A DNA stretch of 41,837 bases from an uncultured beta proteobacterium (GTDB lineage Bacteria > Pseudomonadota > Gammaproteobacteria > Burkholderiales > Burkholderiaceae_C): the NCBI GenBank assembly GCA_903914615.1, contig CAIWPS010000403.1, positions 1-41,837 of the forward strand, given 5' to 3'. Of this stretch, positions 20,554 to 28,643 are shown piece by piece (positions within the stretch are counted from its first letter, which is position 1; each line of letters begins with the position of its first letter). Position numbers and translations under genes: made by a program. A model generated the notes under the pieces. It saw only the letters and a program-made list of their open reading frames with translations, was not told the DNA's origin and did not search any database.

Positions 20554-21531
20554 ATGTTTGAGACCTGGGAAGAGAGAGAGCTGAGAATTCAGGAGCGGCA
20601 GGCGGCTCCCCAGAGCGGCGTTGGCGCGGTCATCATCCTGCTGGCTGCGCTGGCGATTCTGTGGGTGCTGTCGAGCTGTCAGAAGCCTGCCTACGCGCAG
20701 CAGCCGATCATCGTGCAGGGCACCACGCAAGTGCGTCACATCCTGCTCGGAAACGAGTTCCTGACGCCGCAAGAATACCTGGACCTGCGAGCGCGGCTCT
20801 TCCGGCATTACCTCGACCACCCGACGGACCCCTTTGGCCCGGTGACCGCCTATGACCGCGAGATGGCAGATGTTGCGTATCTCGCCTACAACATGATGCC
20901 CGACCTCAAGACGCTGCCGGCTGTGAAATGCGGAGAGCCCTCGACCCTGCAATACGCCGGCACCATTGCCTGCGACGACCCGCCGACGCTTACCCCCGCG
21001 CCTGCCCCCACGGTCGTCCCCGAGCCGCCCCCAGCTCCCCCAGCCGTCGAAGTGCATTACGCTCCGGCCGAGAACCTGGAAGCGATTGACCTGGCGACGC
21101 TGGACAAAGCCACGCGCACCCTCGACCTGGTGGAGTACGCCTTTGACGACCGGCTCCTGGCGGGCGAGCTGCTCACCCTCGCCCAGCGCGGCGTGCAGAT
21201 CCGGCTTTACCGGGACCAGCAGCAGTGGCAGGGGGAGCAGGCGCGGGCCAAGAAATCCCCGGCCGCGGATTTGATGGCGGCGTTCAGCGGCTTGCCCAAC
21301 GTGCATATCAAGGTGAAGGGCCAGGTTGTCCTCGCCCACCTGAAGAGCTATTGCGTTGACTGCGGCGGTGCTTCGCCGGTTTTGCGCGCGGGATCTGCCA
21401 ACTGGAGCACCCAGGGAGAGCGCAACCAGGACAATGACCTGGTGCTGATCCGGGGCCAGCCTGCCGCCGCCGCCTTCGAGGCGAACTTTGAGGCGATCTG
21501 GGCGCGTGCCGGGAACCAGGTAATCCAGTGA
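20554..21531 (+). CDS. Membrane-anchored phospholipase-D-family (single HKD) protein
   Basis: 325 residues from ATG 20554 with a strong GGGGGGAAG site. A charged 22-residue N-terminus precedes one hydrophobic span (VGAVIILLAALAILWVLSSC, 23-42), whose end LSSC could also be a lipobox. A periplasmic part and a Pro-rich hinge (143-165) follow. The C-terminal domain has one complete HxKxxxxD signature (HLKSYCVD, 262-269) and the companion GSANWS (280-285), typical of PLD-family enzymes such as the Nuc endonuclease that work as dimers. It probably cleaves phosphodiester bonds in DNA, RNA or phospholipid in the periplasm. Within a phage lysis region this is unusual. Possible roles are nuclease-based exclusion, lipid damage at lysis, or DNA clearing. 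Confidence 0.75.
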   Translation: MFETWEERELRIQERQAAPQSGVGAVIILLAALAILWVLSSCQKPAYAQQPIIVQGTTQVRHILLGNEFLTPQEYLDLRARLFRHYLDHPTDPFGPVTAYDREMADVAYLAYNMMPDLKTLPAVKCGEPSTLQYAGTIACDDPPTLTPAPAPTVVPEPPPAPPAVEVHYAPAENLEAIDLATLDKATRTLDLVEYAFDDRLLAGELLTLAQRGVQIRLYRDQQQWQGEQARAKKSPAADLMAAFSGLPNVHIKVKGQVVLAHLKSYCVDCGGASPVLRAGSANWSTQGERNQDNDLVLIRGQPAAAAFEANFEAIWARAGNQVIQ

Positions 21532-21736
21532 GGCATTTTCCTGGTTCCGGGGCGGCGAAAAGGCCAAAAGGCCGATTTCGCGGTTTAAGGCCCGTAGAGG
21601 CTTCGGAGGGGGTCGGGTGGGCCATCGGGTCGTCCTCGACGTGTGGAACGCGTACCTAGGGGGTCCCTGAGCGATTTCGGGGGCATTTTCGGGAGTGGTT
21701 GGGCTTGCAATTGCAGAAAAGTGACGAGGTGAGGGC
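21532..21736. other. 205-bp intergenic gap, no gene
   Basis: No convincing reading frame is present. Visible are GC-rich runs and short repeats: AAAAGGCC direct copies at about 21554-21570, GGGGGCATTTTC versus an earlier GGCATTTTCC, and AGGG-GGT-CCCT near 21656-21667. A good ribosome site (GAGGTGAGG) lies at the right edge for the next gene. A promoter may be present but none stands out. Confidence 0.4.
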
Positions 21737-22135
21737 ATGAAGACAGTTTGGCTATGGCTCCAGGGCAAGAAGACGATTCTCAGTTCAGCGGTGGTTTTGG
21801 TACTGACGGCGGTTGCTTTTTACCTGGGACGGATTACCCCGGCCCAGGCGATTCAGCTCCTGGCGTTTGCCGGCGTCGCGGTGGGTTGGGGAGACAAGAT
21901 TGAGCGGTACGCCCCCCAGATTCTGTCTGCGCTACAGGCGCTGGCGGTGGCGATCGCGGACTACAAGGCCGGGAACGTCGCCGGCGCGCTGGCGGAAGTG
22001 GAAGGGGCTGGGGCTCAGATGCTGCCAGCCGTCGCCGGCAGCGCCGACATATCAGCCAGCGGCCTTCACATCACCGGAGCCGACGCGAACGTTGCGACCG
22101 TGCTGGCATCTCTGGTGAAGGGAGCCAAAGGATGA
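21737..22135 (+). CDS. Small membrane protein, candidate holin
   Basis: 132 residues. Two likely membrane spans lie in the first 50 residues (ILSSAVVLVLTAVAFYLG and AIQLLAFAGVAVGWG) after a short charged start (MKTVWLWLQGKK). A helical, Ala-rich C-terminal part ends in VLASLVKGAKG. Size, spans and position between the endolysin and the head genes fit a holin, though the soluble tail is longer than usual. It overlaps the next gene by four bases. No direct family match. Confidence 0.55.
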   Translation: MKTVWLWLQGKKTILSSAVVLVLTAVAFYLGRITPAQAIQLLAFAGVAVGWGDKIERYAPQILSALQALAVAIADYKAGNVAGALAEVEGAGAQMLPAVAGSADISASGLHITGADANVATVLASLVKGAKG

Positions 22136-22611
22136 CGACACTGGGCCTCAATCCACACAGCGGCAGCGAACTCCGGGTGGGATTCCGCAGTGGCATCCTT
22201 CGCACCTTTGTCCTGAGCCTGGGGGGAGCTGGGGGGCTGGGCCTGGTGCTGGCGGCGATCCAGGTCGCTCACGATAGCCCGGCTGAGTTCTTCAAGCTGC
22301 TGCAGGGCTGGGGCGCGGCGTGGCTGATTGCCCTGGTGGCGCTCTACTTCGCCTGGGACATCGGCAAGGGCGCGGTGGGTCAGTTGAGCAAGCTGGCGGA
22401 TGGGGTCAAGGACTCGGCGGTGGCAGTGAACCGGATTGCAGACCGCGACGACCGGGAGCGGGACCGCATGGTGACCGAGACAGCCTACGTGGGCCAGCAG
22501 TTGGAGAAGCTGCTGAACGAATCGAGGGCCGATCGGGCGGCTCAGCGGGAACACAACGAGCGGATTGAGCAGCTCGTGCGGGAAATGAAGGGCCAGGGGG
22601 GAAGTCGATGA
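22132..22611 (+). CDS. Membrane protein with coiled-coil tail (lysis or head-region accessory)
   Basis: 159 residues with two hydrophobic spans (ILRTFVLSLGGAGGLGLVLAAI and WGAAWLIALVALYFAWDIG). A long charged helix with heptad character follows (VNRIADRDDRERDRMVTETAYVGQQLEKLLNES), likely a coiled coil. It could be a second holin, an inner-membrane spanin-like subunit, or the equivalent of the Mu gp25/gp26 membrane proteins that sit just before the small terminase. Overlaps of four bases join it to both neighbours. Confidence 0.5.
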   Translation: MTTLGLNPHSGSELRVGFRSGILRTFVLSLGGAGGLGLVLAAIQVAHDSPAEFFKLLQGWGAAWLIALVALYFAWDIGKGAVGQLSKLADGVKDSAVAVNRIADRDDRERDRMVTETAYVGQQLEKLLNESRADRAAQREHNERIEQLVREMKGQGGSR

Positions 22612-22919
22612 CGACGGATGTGAGCCAGAGCAAGCGGGTTCGGGGAGCGATTGTAGACATGCTCTACGTGCGCCACCAGATGCAGCAAAGCCGGGTGGAC
22701 CACGTCCAGCTCTGGCACATGCTGCGCGACATCGGGCATGACATTGGCGAGAACGATGCCATCACCCAGGTGCAGGACCTTGGCGACCGGGGGTACCTGA
22801 CCTTTACGTCGACGCGGAACCGGTTCACCAACCGAACCAGCATCACCCTGATCCAGCTCACCGCGCGCGGTCGTGATCTCAAGGAAGAGACCATCGTTGA
22901 CCCTGCCGTGCAGTTCTAA
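22608..22919 (+). CDS. Small winged-helix protein preceding the terminase
   Basis: 103 residues. The layout SKRVRGAIVDMLYVRHQMQQSRVDHVQLWHML, a short linker, then VQDLGDRGYLTFTSTRNRFTNRTSITLIQLT fits a winged helix with a beta wing. In Mu the gene at this position (gp26) is a small conserved protein of unknown role. A DNA-binding function in packaging is plausible from its place before the small terminase, but it is unproven. Confidence 0.5.
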   Translation: MTTDVSQSKRVRGAIVDMLYVRHQMQQSRVDHVQLWHMLRDIGHDIGENDAITQVQDLGDRGYLTFTSTRNRFTNRTSITLIQLTARGRDLKEETIVDPAVQF

Positions 22920-22930
22920 GGAGGCGCGCC

Positions 22931-23647
22931 GTGAAATCATCCCGTCCGAAGACCGGCGACAAACGCCGCGCCAACCAGCCACTGAAGATTGACCGCCTGC
23001 CCGCCGTCGTCCACGAGGCCATCCAGTACCTCAAGAACATCCGGGGCAAGACCTGGCAGGAAATCGAGGAACAAAGCTCTCGGCCCTTCTCTGCCAACTG
23101 GCAAAAGGACTTCGGCGGGTTCGTGCCCTGGGAGACGCTCCCTATCGACGTGCTGGAGCTTTTTCCGGACCTGCGCCTGCCCCACACGAACCTGCACCGC
23201 TGGTACGACCTGCGCGTGAGCCAGGTGCAGGCCGAGGTGATGGCCCGCAGCGAACAGGCGCGTGTGATTGCCCGCGCTTTCGCCAAGTCGGTGGTAGCCA
23301 AGTCGGACGAAGCGGTCATCAATGCCGCCCGCGACCAGATTATGAGTGTGCTGAGCGAGGACGCCTCGCCCAAGGGCCGCATGAGCGCCGCCAAGGCCCT
23401 GATTGGGCTGGCGGAGGTGATGCAGGGGGCCAGGGGGAACAAGATCAAAGAGCGCAAGGCGACAGTGGACGAGCGCCGCATCCGGATGGCCGAAGAGAAG
23501 GAAAAGCTGGCGCGGCAGCGCATGGAAGCCGCCACTACCCAAGCCGCCAAGAAGATCAAGGACGGCAAGTTCGGCATCGACGACATCAACGCGCTGCGCG
23601 AGAAGGTCTTCGGCATGCCGCCTCTGGAAGCTGTGACCCATGCCTGA
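22931..23647 (+). CDS. Terminase small subunit, Mu gp27 type (DUF3486)
   Basis: 238 residues from GTG 22931 with a perfect AAGGAGG site. The family pattern of Mu gp27-like proteins is visible: KIDRLPAVVHEAIQYLKN near the start, then PWETLPIDVLELFPDLRLPHTNLHRWYDLRV. The helical middle and basic coiled-coil end (ERRIRMAEEKEKLARQRMEAAT) fit assembly and DNA binding. It recognises phage DNA and loads the large subunit at packaging. The stop overlaps the large terminase by eight bases, as expected. Confidence 0.82.
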   Translation: MKSSRPKTGDKRRANQPLKIDRLPAVVHEAIQYLKNIRGKTWQEIEEQSSRPFSANWQKDFGGFVPWETLPIDVLELFPDLRLPHTNLHRWYDLRVSQVQAEVMARSEQARVIARAFAKSVVAKSDEAVINAARDQIMSVLSEDASPKGRMSAAKALIGLAEVMQGARGNKIKERKATVDERRIRMAEEKEKLARQRMEAATTQAAKKIKDGKFGIDDINALREKVFGMPPLEAVTHA

Positions 23648-25064
23648 AGTTCAGACCAACTCGGTAAGGCTGCCGGCCGTACTCCAGATGCGGCCGTACC
23701 AGCAGCGCTGGATTGACGACAACTCGCGCTTCAAGATTGCCGTCAAGTCGGCCCGCATCGGTTACTCGTTCGCCACGGCATATCGGCGGGTCGAGATAGC
23801 CATGCGTATCCCCGGACGCACCTGCACGGTACTTTCCGCCAGCAAAGCGCAGTCGGTCGAGTTTGTGGAAACCTGCGCCAAGTTAGTCGAGCTGATGGGC
23901 GGCGCATCGGAGTACATAGCCAATGAAGACTTCGTCGATAACCTCGGCAGCATCGAGGCGATCCAGAGCCGGATTACCTTCCCGAATGGTTCGCGCATCA
24001 TCGCGCTTCCGGCTAACCCGCGCACGGCCCGTGGTTACCCCGGCGATGCGGTCCTGGACGAGTTTGCGCACCATGAGGATAGCTACTCCATCTTTGCGGC
24101 CGTCTTTCGCCAGGTCGCCCTGGGCAACTCCCTCGAAGTCCTCAGCACGCCAAATGGTGAGCAGGGTAAGTTCTTTGATATCGCCCGCAATCTTGGTCTG
24201 GATATGGGAGTCGCACCTGCCCAGTTGCCTGTTCGCAAGGACGGGTGGAGCGGACACTGGGTGGACGTCTACCGTGCGGTAGCCGAGGGCTGCCCCATCA
24301 ATATCGACGAGATGCGCGTCGGCCTGAACGACGAGGACACCTGGAACCAAGAGTTCTGCTGCGTCTTCCTCAAGGCGGCTGGAGCCTGGCTGGCGCTGGA
24401 CCTCATCTCGGCCTGCGAGGATGCCGGAGCCACCATCCACCTGCCTCCGGACTTTGTGCCGCGCGGCCGCCTGCATGCCGGCATTGACGTCGGCCGCGAC
24501 CACGACGCCACCTGCCTGTGGCTCGACGAGAAAATCGGGGACATCAGTTGGACCCGAGCCGTCCTCAAGCTGCACGCCATGAGCTTCCCCGACCAGGCCA
24601 AGCGGATCAATCCCATCGTCCGTATGACGGCCCGGTCTGCGATCGACAAGACCGGCATGGGCGTGGGCCTGTTTGACATGCTCAACGAGCACAATCTTGG
24701 CCGCCTGATGGGCGTCAGCTTCTCTGGCACCAGCGACAACGGAGTCCGGATGAAGACAGATCTCGCCATCCGCATCAAGAAAAAGCTGGAACAGCACCGC
24801 AGCCGGTTGCCGTTTGATTTGGCCATCCGCGCCGAGCTTCAAGCTATCAAGCGCCAGGCGACTTCCACCGGCGTCACCTTTGATGCGCCACGCGTCGAGG
24901 TGGATACGGCCGTGGCGGGGGGAGCCAAGCGCAAGGTCTACGCGCACGCAGACGCCTTTTGGGCCAAGGCCCTGGCAGATCTGGCGGCCGACACCGGCAA
25001 TTGCGACCTTGGCATGCAGCTTCCGTCCGGCAACAGCACCAGTCAGAACTTGAGGGGGTACTAA
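23640..25064 (+). CDS. Terminase large subunit, Mu gp28 type
   Basis: 474 residues. The ATPase half has a Mu-style non-canonical Walker A (KSARIGYS, 36-43) and a Walker B with catalytic Glu (DAVLDEF, 136-142). The nuclease half contains GIDVGRDHDATCLW (from 281, with a metal-binding Asp283), IDKTGMG, and a later HADAFWAKAL acidic-His segment. These are the features of the motor that pumps DNA into the procapsid and cuts headful units. Mu-like phages package from integrated copies with flanking host DNA. The start overlaps the small terminase; the portal gene follows after four bases. Confidence 0.9.
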   Translation: MPEVQTNSVRLPAVLQMRPYQQRWIDDNSRFKIAVKSARIGYSFATAYRRVEIAMRIPGRTCTVLSASKAQSVEFVETCAKLVELMGGASEYIANEDFVDNLGSIEAIQSRITFPNGSRIIALPANPRTARGYPGDAVLDEFAHHEDSYSIFAAVFRQVALGNSLEVLSTPNGEQGKFFDIARNLGLDMGVAPAQLPVRKDGWSGHWVDVYRAVAEGCPINIDEMRVGLNDEDTWNQEFCCVFLKAAGAWLALDLISACEDAGATIHLPPDFVPRGRLHAGIDVGRDHDATCLWLDEKIGDISWTRAVLKLHAMSFPDQAKRINPIVRMTARSAIDKTGMGVGLFDMLNEHNLGRLMGVSFSGTSDNGVRMKTDLAIRIKKKLEQHRSRLPFDLAIRAELQAIKRQATSTGVTFDAPRVEVDTAVAGGAKRKVYAHADAFWAKALADLAADTGNCDLGMQLPSGNSTSQNLRGY

Positions 25065-25068
25065 TCAG

Positions 25069-26535
25069 ATGGCAGTTGAAGATCAGGCAAAAGTGAATGC
25101 GGTGCCGCCGCAACCCCCACCGGGCGAAATCGTCTCGAAAGACCAGCTCTACGCCACCCAGATATCGCTCTATCGGAACGCGCAGGCTTTCGGCGGTCAG
25201 AAGGACCCGTCAACGATCTGGTCCTCCATGACTCGGAACGAAGCCGCGTCGATGATCTACTATCGCGAACTGGAGGAAAAGGACGAGGACGTCGGCAACG
25301 CCCTGGACACACTCAAACTGAAGGTGCTGGAGCGTGACCACAACCTGCTGCCGGGCGATGATAGTCAGCTTGGGCTGGATGTCAGGGACTTCATCGAGGC
25401 CCAGCTCAAACAGTTGCCTGATTTCTATAACGTCATCGACTGCATGCTCGATTCGGTCGGCTATGGATTCAGCGTCCAGGAGCTGATGTTTGATACCAGC
25501 GCGGGCCAGATTGAGCTGACGGGCATCAACGACTGCCCCCAGGAGCTTTTTCTCTTCGGTCCCCGCTTCCAGCCCCAGATCGGCCAGCTCCAGTTCCTGC
25601 CGACTCCCTATGCGATGGAGGGCGCGCTGGTTCCCGAGCAGAAGTTCCTGGTGATGAGCTACCGCAAGCGCAGCCGCAACCGCATGGGCCGCCCGCTGCT
25701 GAAGTCGGTCTTCTGGCCCTCCTGGTTCAAGCGCAACATCCAGCGGCTTTGGCTGCAGTATGCGGAGAAGGGGCCAGGCACAGCCGTTGTCCGGTACAAC
25801 GACGCGGACAACGTCGCCGAGCGCCAGCAGGCGGTCGCGATTGCCCAGGCGATTGTGGAGCGCACCGCCATCGCGGTTCCACAGAACTTCAGCTATGACG
25901 TGGAGCTGCTGAAGGTTGCTCGCGCACTGGACCCGGCCGTTCACGAACACTTCTTCAAAGCAATGCAGATGTCGATTATCCGCAAGATACTGGGCGAGAC
26001 GCTGACGAGCTTTGGCAGCGAAGGCGGAGCGGGCTCGCGCAGCATGGGGAACACCCATGCCGATACCCTGGAGACGCGCTCTGTCGCGCTGTGCGGGGCG
26101 GTGCAGTCCGTCATCAACGGTCAGCTGATCCGCAATCTGGTGCTGTGGAACTACGGGCCGGATGCGCCGATGCCAATCTGGAGCTTCGACGTCGCCGAGG
26201 AAGAGGATCTCGCCAAGCGCATCGGAATCGATGCCGAGGCGCAGCGGATGGGCGTGCCAATGTCGGTGAGCTACATGCAGAAGCGCTACGACATCGAGGC
26301 GCCAAGCGAGGGAGATGTCCTGCTTACCCCGAATGTCAACGGGCCGCAGGTATCCATCACTGACACCACGCGCGGCACCTTCTCTGAAGGCGGCCGCGCC
26401 CAAGCCAATGCAGACCTGGCTCAGTTTGACCAGGTCTTCACGCAGCTTCAGGACCAGGCGGAAGAAATCTTCAAGGAACGCATCCGGGAAGTGGCAGCGG
26501 CCGTCAAGCCAGCGGTCGTGAAGGACGGCAAATAA
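25069..26535 (+). CDS. Portal protein, Mu gp29 type (DUF935)
   Basis: 488 residues, typical for the family. Characteristic segments include LEEKDEDVGNALDTLKLKVL, the FGPRFQPQIG and RKRSRNRMGRPLLKSVFWPS blocks, and the helical clip/wing region EAQRMGVPMSVSYMQKRYDI. Dodecameric portals form the channel through which the terminase passes DNA and to which the tail joins. The gene is in the conserved Mu order between large terminase and MuF protein. No defects seen. Confidence 0.88.
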   Translation: MAVEDQAKVNAVPPQPPPGEIVSKDQLYATQISLYRNAQAFGGQKDPSTIWSSMTRNEAASMIYYRELEEKDEDVGNALDTLKLKVLERDHNLLPGDDSQLGLDVRDFIEAQLKQLPDFYNVIDCMLDSVGYGFSVQELMFDTSAGQIELTGINDCPQELFLFGPRFQPQIGQLQFLPTPYAMEGALVPEQKFLVMSYRKRSRNRMGRPLLKSVFWPSWFKRNIQRLWLQYAEKGPGTAVVRYNDADNVAERQQAVAIAQAIVERTAIAVPQNFSYDVELLKVARALDPAVHEHFFKAMQMSIIRKILGETLTSFGSEGGAGSRSMGNTHADTLETRSVALCGAVQSVINGQLIRNLVLWNYGPDAPMPIWSFDVAEEEDLAKRIGIDAEAQRMGVPMSVSYMQKRYDIEAPSEGDVLLTPNVNGPQVSITDTTRGTFSEGGRAQANADLAQFDQVFTQLQDQAEEIFKERIREVAAAVKPAVVKDGK

Positions 26536-27384
26536 GTGCCGCTCCACTTCCATAACGGAGTACTGAAAGACAATGCGGCGCAGCACCGCGTGGGCAACCT
26601 TCTGGCTGCGCACCTGGCCGCTGCGAACCTGCTCGGCCGTGTGCAGATCGTGAAGCACGTCCAGCGCAAGACGGGGAAGCAGTTGCCGGTCGATGGCGCA
26701 TCCCGGCTGCACCGGGCGCGGTTCGACGACAGCACCGACGCTCCAGACGATGCCGGATTCGCCGTGGGCTTCGACACCAACCTCCCGGCCGAGGATATCG
26801 CCGGATTTCTGCGATCGCTGACGCCGGTCACCAAAGACATCTTCGACGGCCTTTCCGCTCAATATCGCCGCGATGCCTTTACCCTGGCCGGCGTCAGTGA
26901 CCAGCGCCTGATCCAGCGCGTGCGTGACGAGCTGGCGCGGCTCGCGCTCAGCGGCGGCACCGAGGCGGAGTTTGAAGCGGCCGTCAACAAGATGACGACC
27001 GAGGCCGGCGTCGAGGCCATCAACGCTTTCACTCTTGACACAGCCTTCCAGACGGCGATGCAGAAGGCGTATTCGCTGGGCCGCTACGAGCAGATGAAAG
27101 CCCCAGCCGTCAAGGACCTGCTGCCGGTGTGGCAGTACTGGACGGTGGGCGATGCGGCCGTGCGGCCAGAGCATCGGGTGATTCATGGATTCGCGGCGCT
27201 GGCGGACGATCCCGTGTGGCTCAAGATTTACCCGCCGAATGGATTCAACTGCCGCTGCGCCGTGGTGCCGCTACTGGCTTCAGAAGCACCAAAAGATGCG
27301 ATGGAGCCAGGCTACGCGCGACTTCCAATGTTGGCTAAGTTGAAGGTTCCGCAGGCTGGATTCGGCAAGGTTTTCGCAGCGTAG
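26536..27384 (+). CDS. MuF-type head morphogenesis protein
   Basis: 282 residues. The start is a GTG immediately after the portal stop, with AAGGA ten bases upstream. The C-terminal MuF domain is recognisable from the helical AINAFTLDTAFQTAMQKAYSLGRYEQM and the Cys-rich PNGFNCRCAVVPL, which matches the family's terminal C-R-C motif. MuF proteins are minor head components, a few copies attached near the portal. The last codons and the stop overlap the 37-nt intergenic element B, so that element cannot be entirely free of coding constraint. No extra C-terminal toxin domain is fused, unlike in some relatives. Confidence 0.82.
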   Translation: MPLHFHNGVLKDNAAQHRVGNLLAAHLAAANLLGRVQIVKHVQRKTGKQLPVDGASRLHRARFDDSTDAPDDAGFAVGFDTNLPAEDIAGFLRSLTPVTKDIFDGLSAQYRRDAFTLAGVSDQRLIQRVRDELARLALSGGTEAEFEAAVNKMTTEAGVEAINAFTLDTAFQTAMQKAYSLGRYEQMKAPAVKDLLPVWQYWTVGDAAVRPEHRVIHGFAALADDPVWLKIYPPNGFNCRCAVVPLLASEAPKDAMEPGYARLPMLAKLKVPQAGFGKVFAA

Positions 27385-27409
27385 CTACGCTTTGTGGTTC
27401 TTCTACCTG
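27373..27409 (+). repeat. 37-nt intergenic element, copy B
   Basis: Matches copy A at 29 and copy C at 28 of 37 positions with no gaps. It begins in the last codons of the MuF gene (stop at 27382-27384) and extends into the 55-nt gap. AGCGTAGCTACGCT within it is a perfect 14-nt palindrome. Confidence 0.6.
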
Positions 27410-27439
27410 AGCTTATTCGTGCAGTGTGAGGATTGACTC

Positions 27440-28558
27440 GTGCAGCAACCTACCCCGAACCCGGCAGTGACAGCGCTCGAAAGCCAGTGGCTTGACGCGT
27501 TTCGCGCCGGCGACTACGGCGAGAAGGGCAGCTATACCGCCGCCGATCTTGATTCCATGGTTGCCAACTTCAACCCCAGCTTCCACGAACCTCCCGTTGT
27601 TGTTGGACATCCGCAGACGGATGCACCTGCCTATGGATGGGTGGGTGCGATTCGTCGAGCCGGCGATGCGCTGCAGGTGAAGTTGCGGCAGGTTGATCCA
27701 GGATTTGCGGAGCTGGTCCAGGCTGGTCGCTTCAAAAAGCGCTCAGTCTCGCTCTACAAAACGGCTGAAGGATGGGCGCTGCGTCACCTGGGATTTCTTG
27801 GCGCGGAGCCGCCGCACCTCAAGGGCCTTGCGGATGCGCGCTTTCGGGAAGAGACGAACAACGAGGTGGCCGAGGTCACTTTCGAGGAGAATGCGATGCA
27901 AATCGATGCACCTGTAACCGAGGGCAACCTCATGACCACTCTCAAGAAGATTCTTGGCATTTCGGAGGCTGCTCAGGCTGCCCCGGCTGCCCAGTTCAGC
28001 GAGTCGGACGTCAAGCGCATTGTCGCCGACGCCATCGCCGCCGCGACCGCGCCCCTCCAGGCAAAGGTCACTGAGTTTGAGGCGCAGTTCGGCGAGAGCG
28101 CCAAGCGTCAGCGTGCCCAGTCTGTCGAGCAGCGCGTGGAAGCGGCCGTCGCCAAGTTGAAATCTGCCGGCAAGTGGATTCCGGCCTTCGACAAGATGGG
28201 TCTGCGGGTCGTCTTTGCCGAGCTGGCCAAGCTGGAGGGCACTGTCGAGTTTGGCGAGGGAGACTCCAAGGTGACCGCGACCCCGCTGGATATTCAGGCG
28301 AGCTTCATGGAGAAGCTGGCCAGGATCGCGCCGTTCACTCCCGATGTCTATGTCCCGGCGAACCTCGGCGGCGCTCCGGCCCCGGCGCAGTTCACTGAAT
28401 CGCGCTCGAAGGCCAGCTCCAATAGCGTGATGCTTGACCAGCTTACCCGCCAGCGGATGAGCGATAAGAGTATCAACTACAGCGACGCGCTCACCCAGGT
28501 CGCACGGGAGCATCCGGAGCTGACCGTTGTTGGCGGTTCCAGCGCCGGCGAAGTCTAG
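27440..28558 (+). CDS. Head maturation protease with fused scaffold (Mu gpI/gpZ type)
   Basis: 372 residues from GTG 27440, with GAGGA seven bases upstream. The first 130 residues are the protease: PPVVVGHPQTDAPAYGWV carries the likely catalytic His, and FKKRSVSLYK the likely catalytic Ser, as in Mu I-type proteases. The remainder is a charged, helical scaffold (SESDVKRIVADAIAAATAPL onward). An in-frame ATG at 27896 with a GAGGAGA site five bases upstream would give a free scaffold of 220 residues, as gene Z nested in gene I does in Mu. The protease removes the scaffold during procapsid maturation. Confidence 0.83.
   Translation: MQQPTPNPAVTALESQWLDAFRAGDYGEKGSYTAADLDSMVANFNPSFHEPPVVVGHPQTDAPAYGWVGAIRRAGDALQVKLRQVDPGFAELVQAGRFKKRSVSLYKTAEGWALRHLGFLGAEPPHLKGLADARFREETNNEVAEVTFEENAMQIDAPVTEGNLMTTLKKILGISEAAQAAPAAQFSESDVKRIVADAIAAATAPLQAKVTEFEAQFGESAKRQRAQSVEQRVEAAVAKLKSAGKWIPAFDKMGLRVVFAELAKLEGTVEFGEGDSKVTATPLDIQASFMEKLARIAPFTPDVYVPANLGGAPAPAQFTESRSKASSNSVMLDQLTRQRMSDKSINYSDALTQVAREHPELTVVGGSSAGEV
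27896..28558 (+). CDS. Nested scaffold protein (in-frame internal start)
   Basis: An ATG at codon 153 of the protease gene is preceded by GAGGAGA five bases upstream, a better ribosome site than most in this unit. The product of 220 residues lacks the protease domain and holds the scaffold helices. Nested in-frame scaffolds are established in Mu (I/Z) and lambda (C/Nu3). A second in-frame ATG at 27932 is weaker. Confidence 0.6.
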   Translation: MQIDAPVTEGNLMTTLKKILGISEAAQAAPAAQFSESDVKRIVADAIAAATAPLQAKVTEFEAQFGESAKRQRAQSVEQRVEAAVAKLKSAGKWIPAFDKMGLRVVFAELAKLEGTVEFGEGDSKVTATPLDIQASFMEKLARIAPFTPDVYVPANLGGAPAPAQFTESRSKASSNSVMLDQLTRQRMSDKSINYSDALTQVAREHPELTVVGGSSAGEV

Positions 28559-28570
28559 GGTTCGACGAAG

Positions 28571-28595
28571 GGTGTGCCCTGGCAGCAGGGACACC
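28571..28595 (+). terminator. Hairpin between protease and decoration genes
   Basis: GGTGT pairs with ACACC and CCCTG with CAGGG around a GCAG loop, with one bulged G: a strong 10-bp stem. No U-run follows directly, so it may be a processing or attenuation signal, not a full terminator. Confidence 0.45.
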
Positions 28596-28643
28596 TCCTC
28601 AGAGTTTTCGTGATTGCCCGAATGGGCGGAAGGTGAAACGACT

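Noticed and set aside
20533-21768. A 411-codon open frame on the minus strand
   Set aside because: Antisense to the PLD gene, which has intact catalytic motifs; this frame contains none and its composition is that of a shadow frame.
25210-27186. A 658-codon open frame on the minus strand
   Set aside because: It lies antisense to the portal and MuF genes, whose families are recognisable. Its composition (Arg, His, Leu, Val, Gln) is typical of the mirror frame of GC-rich genes, and it has no domain or ribosome site of note.
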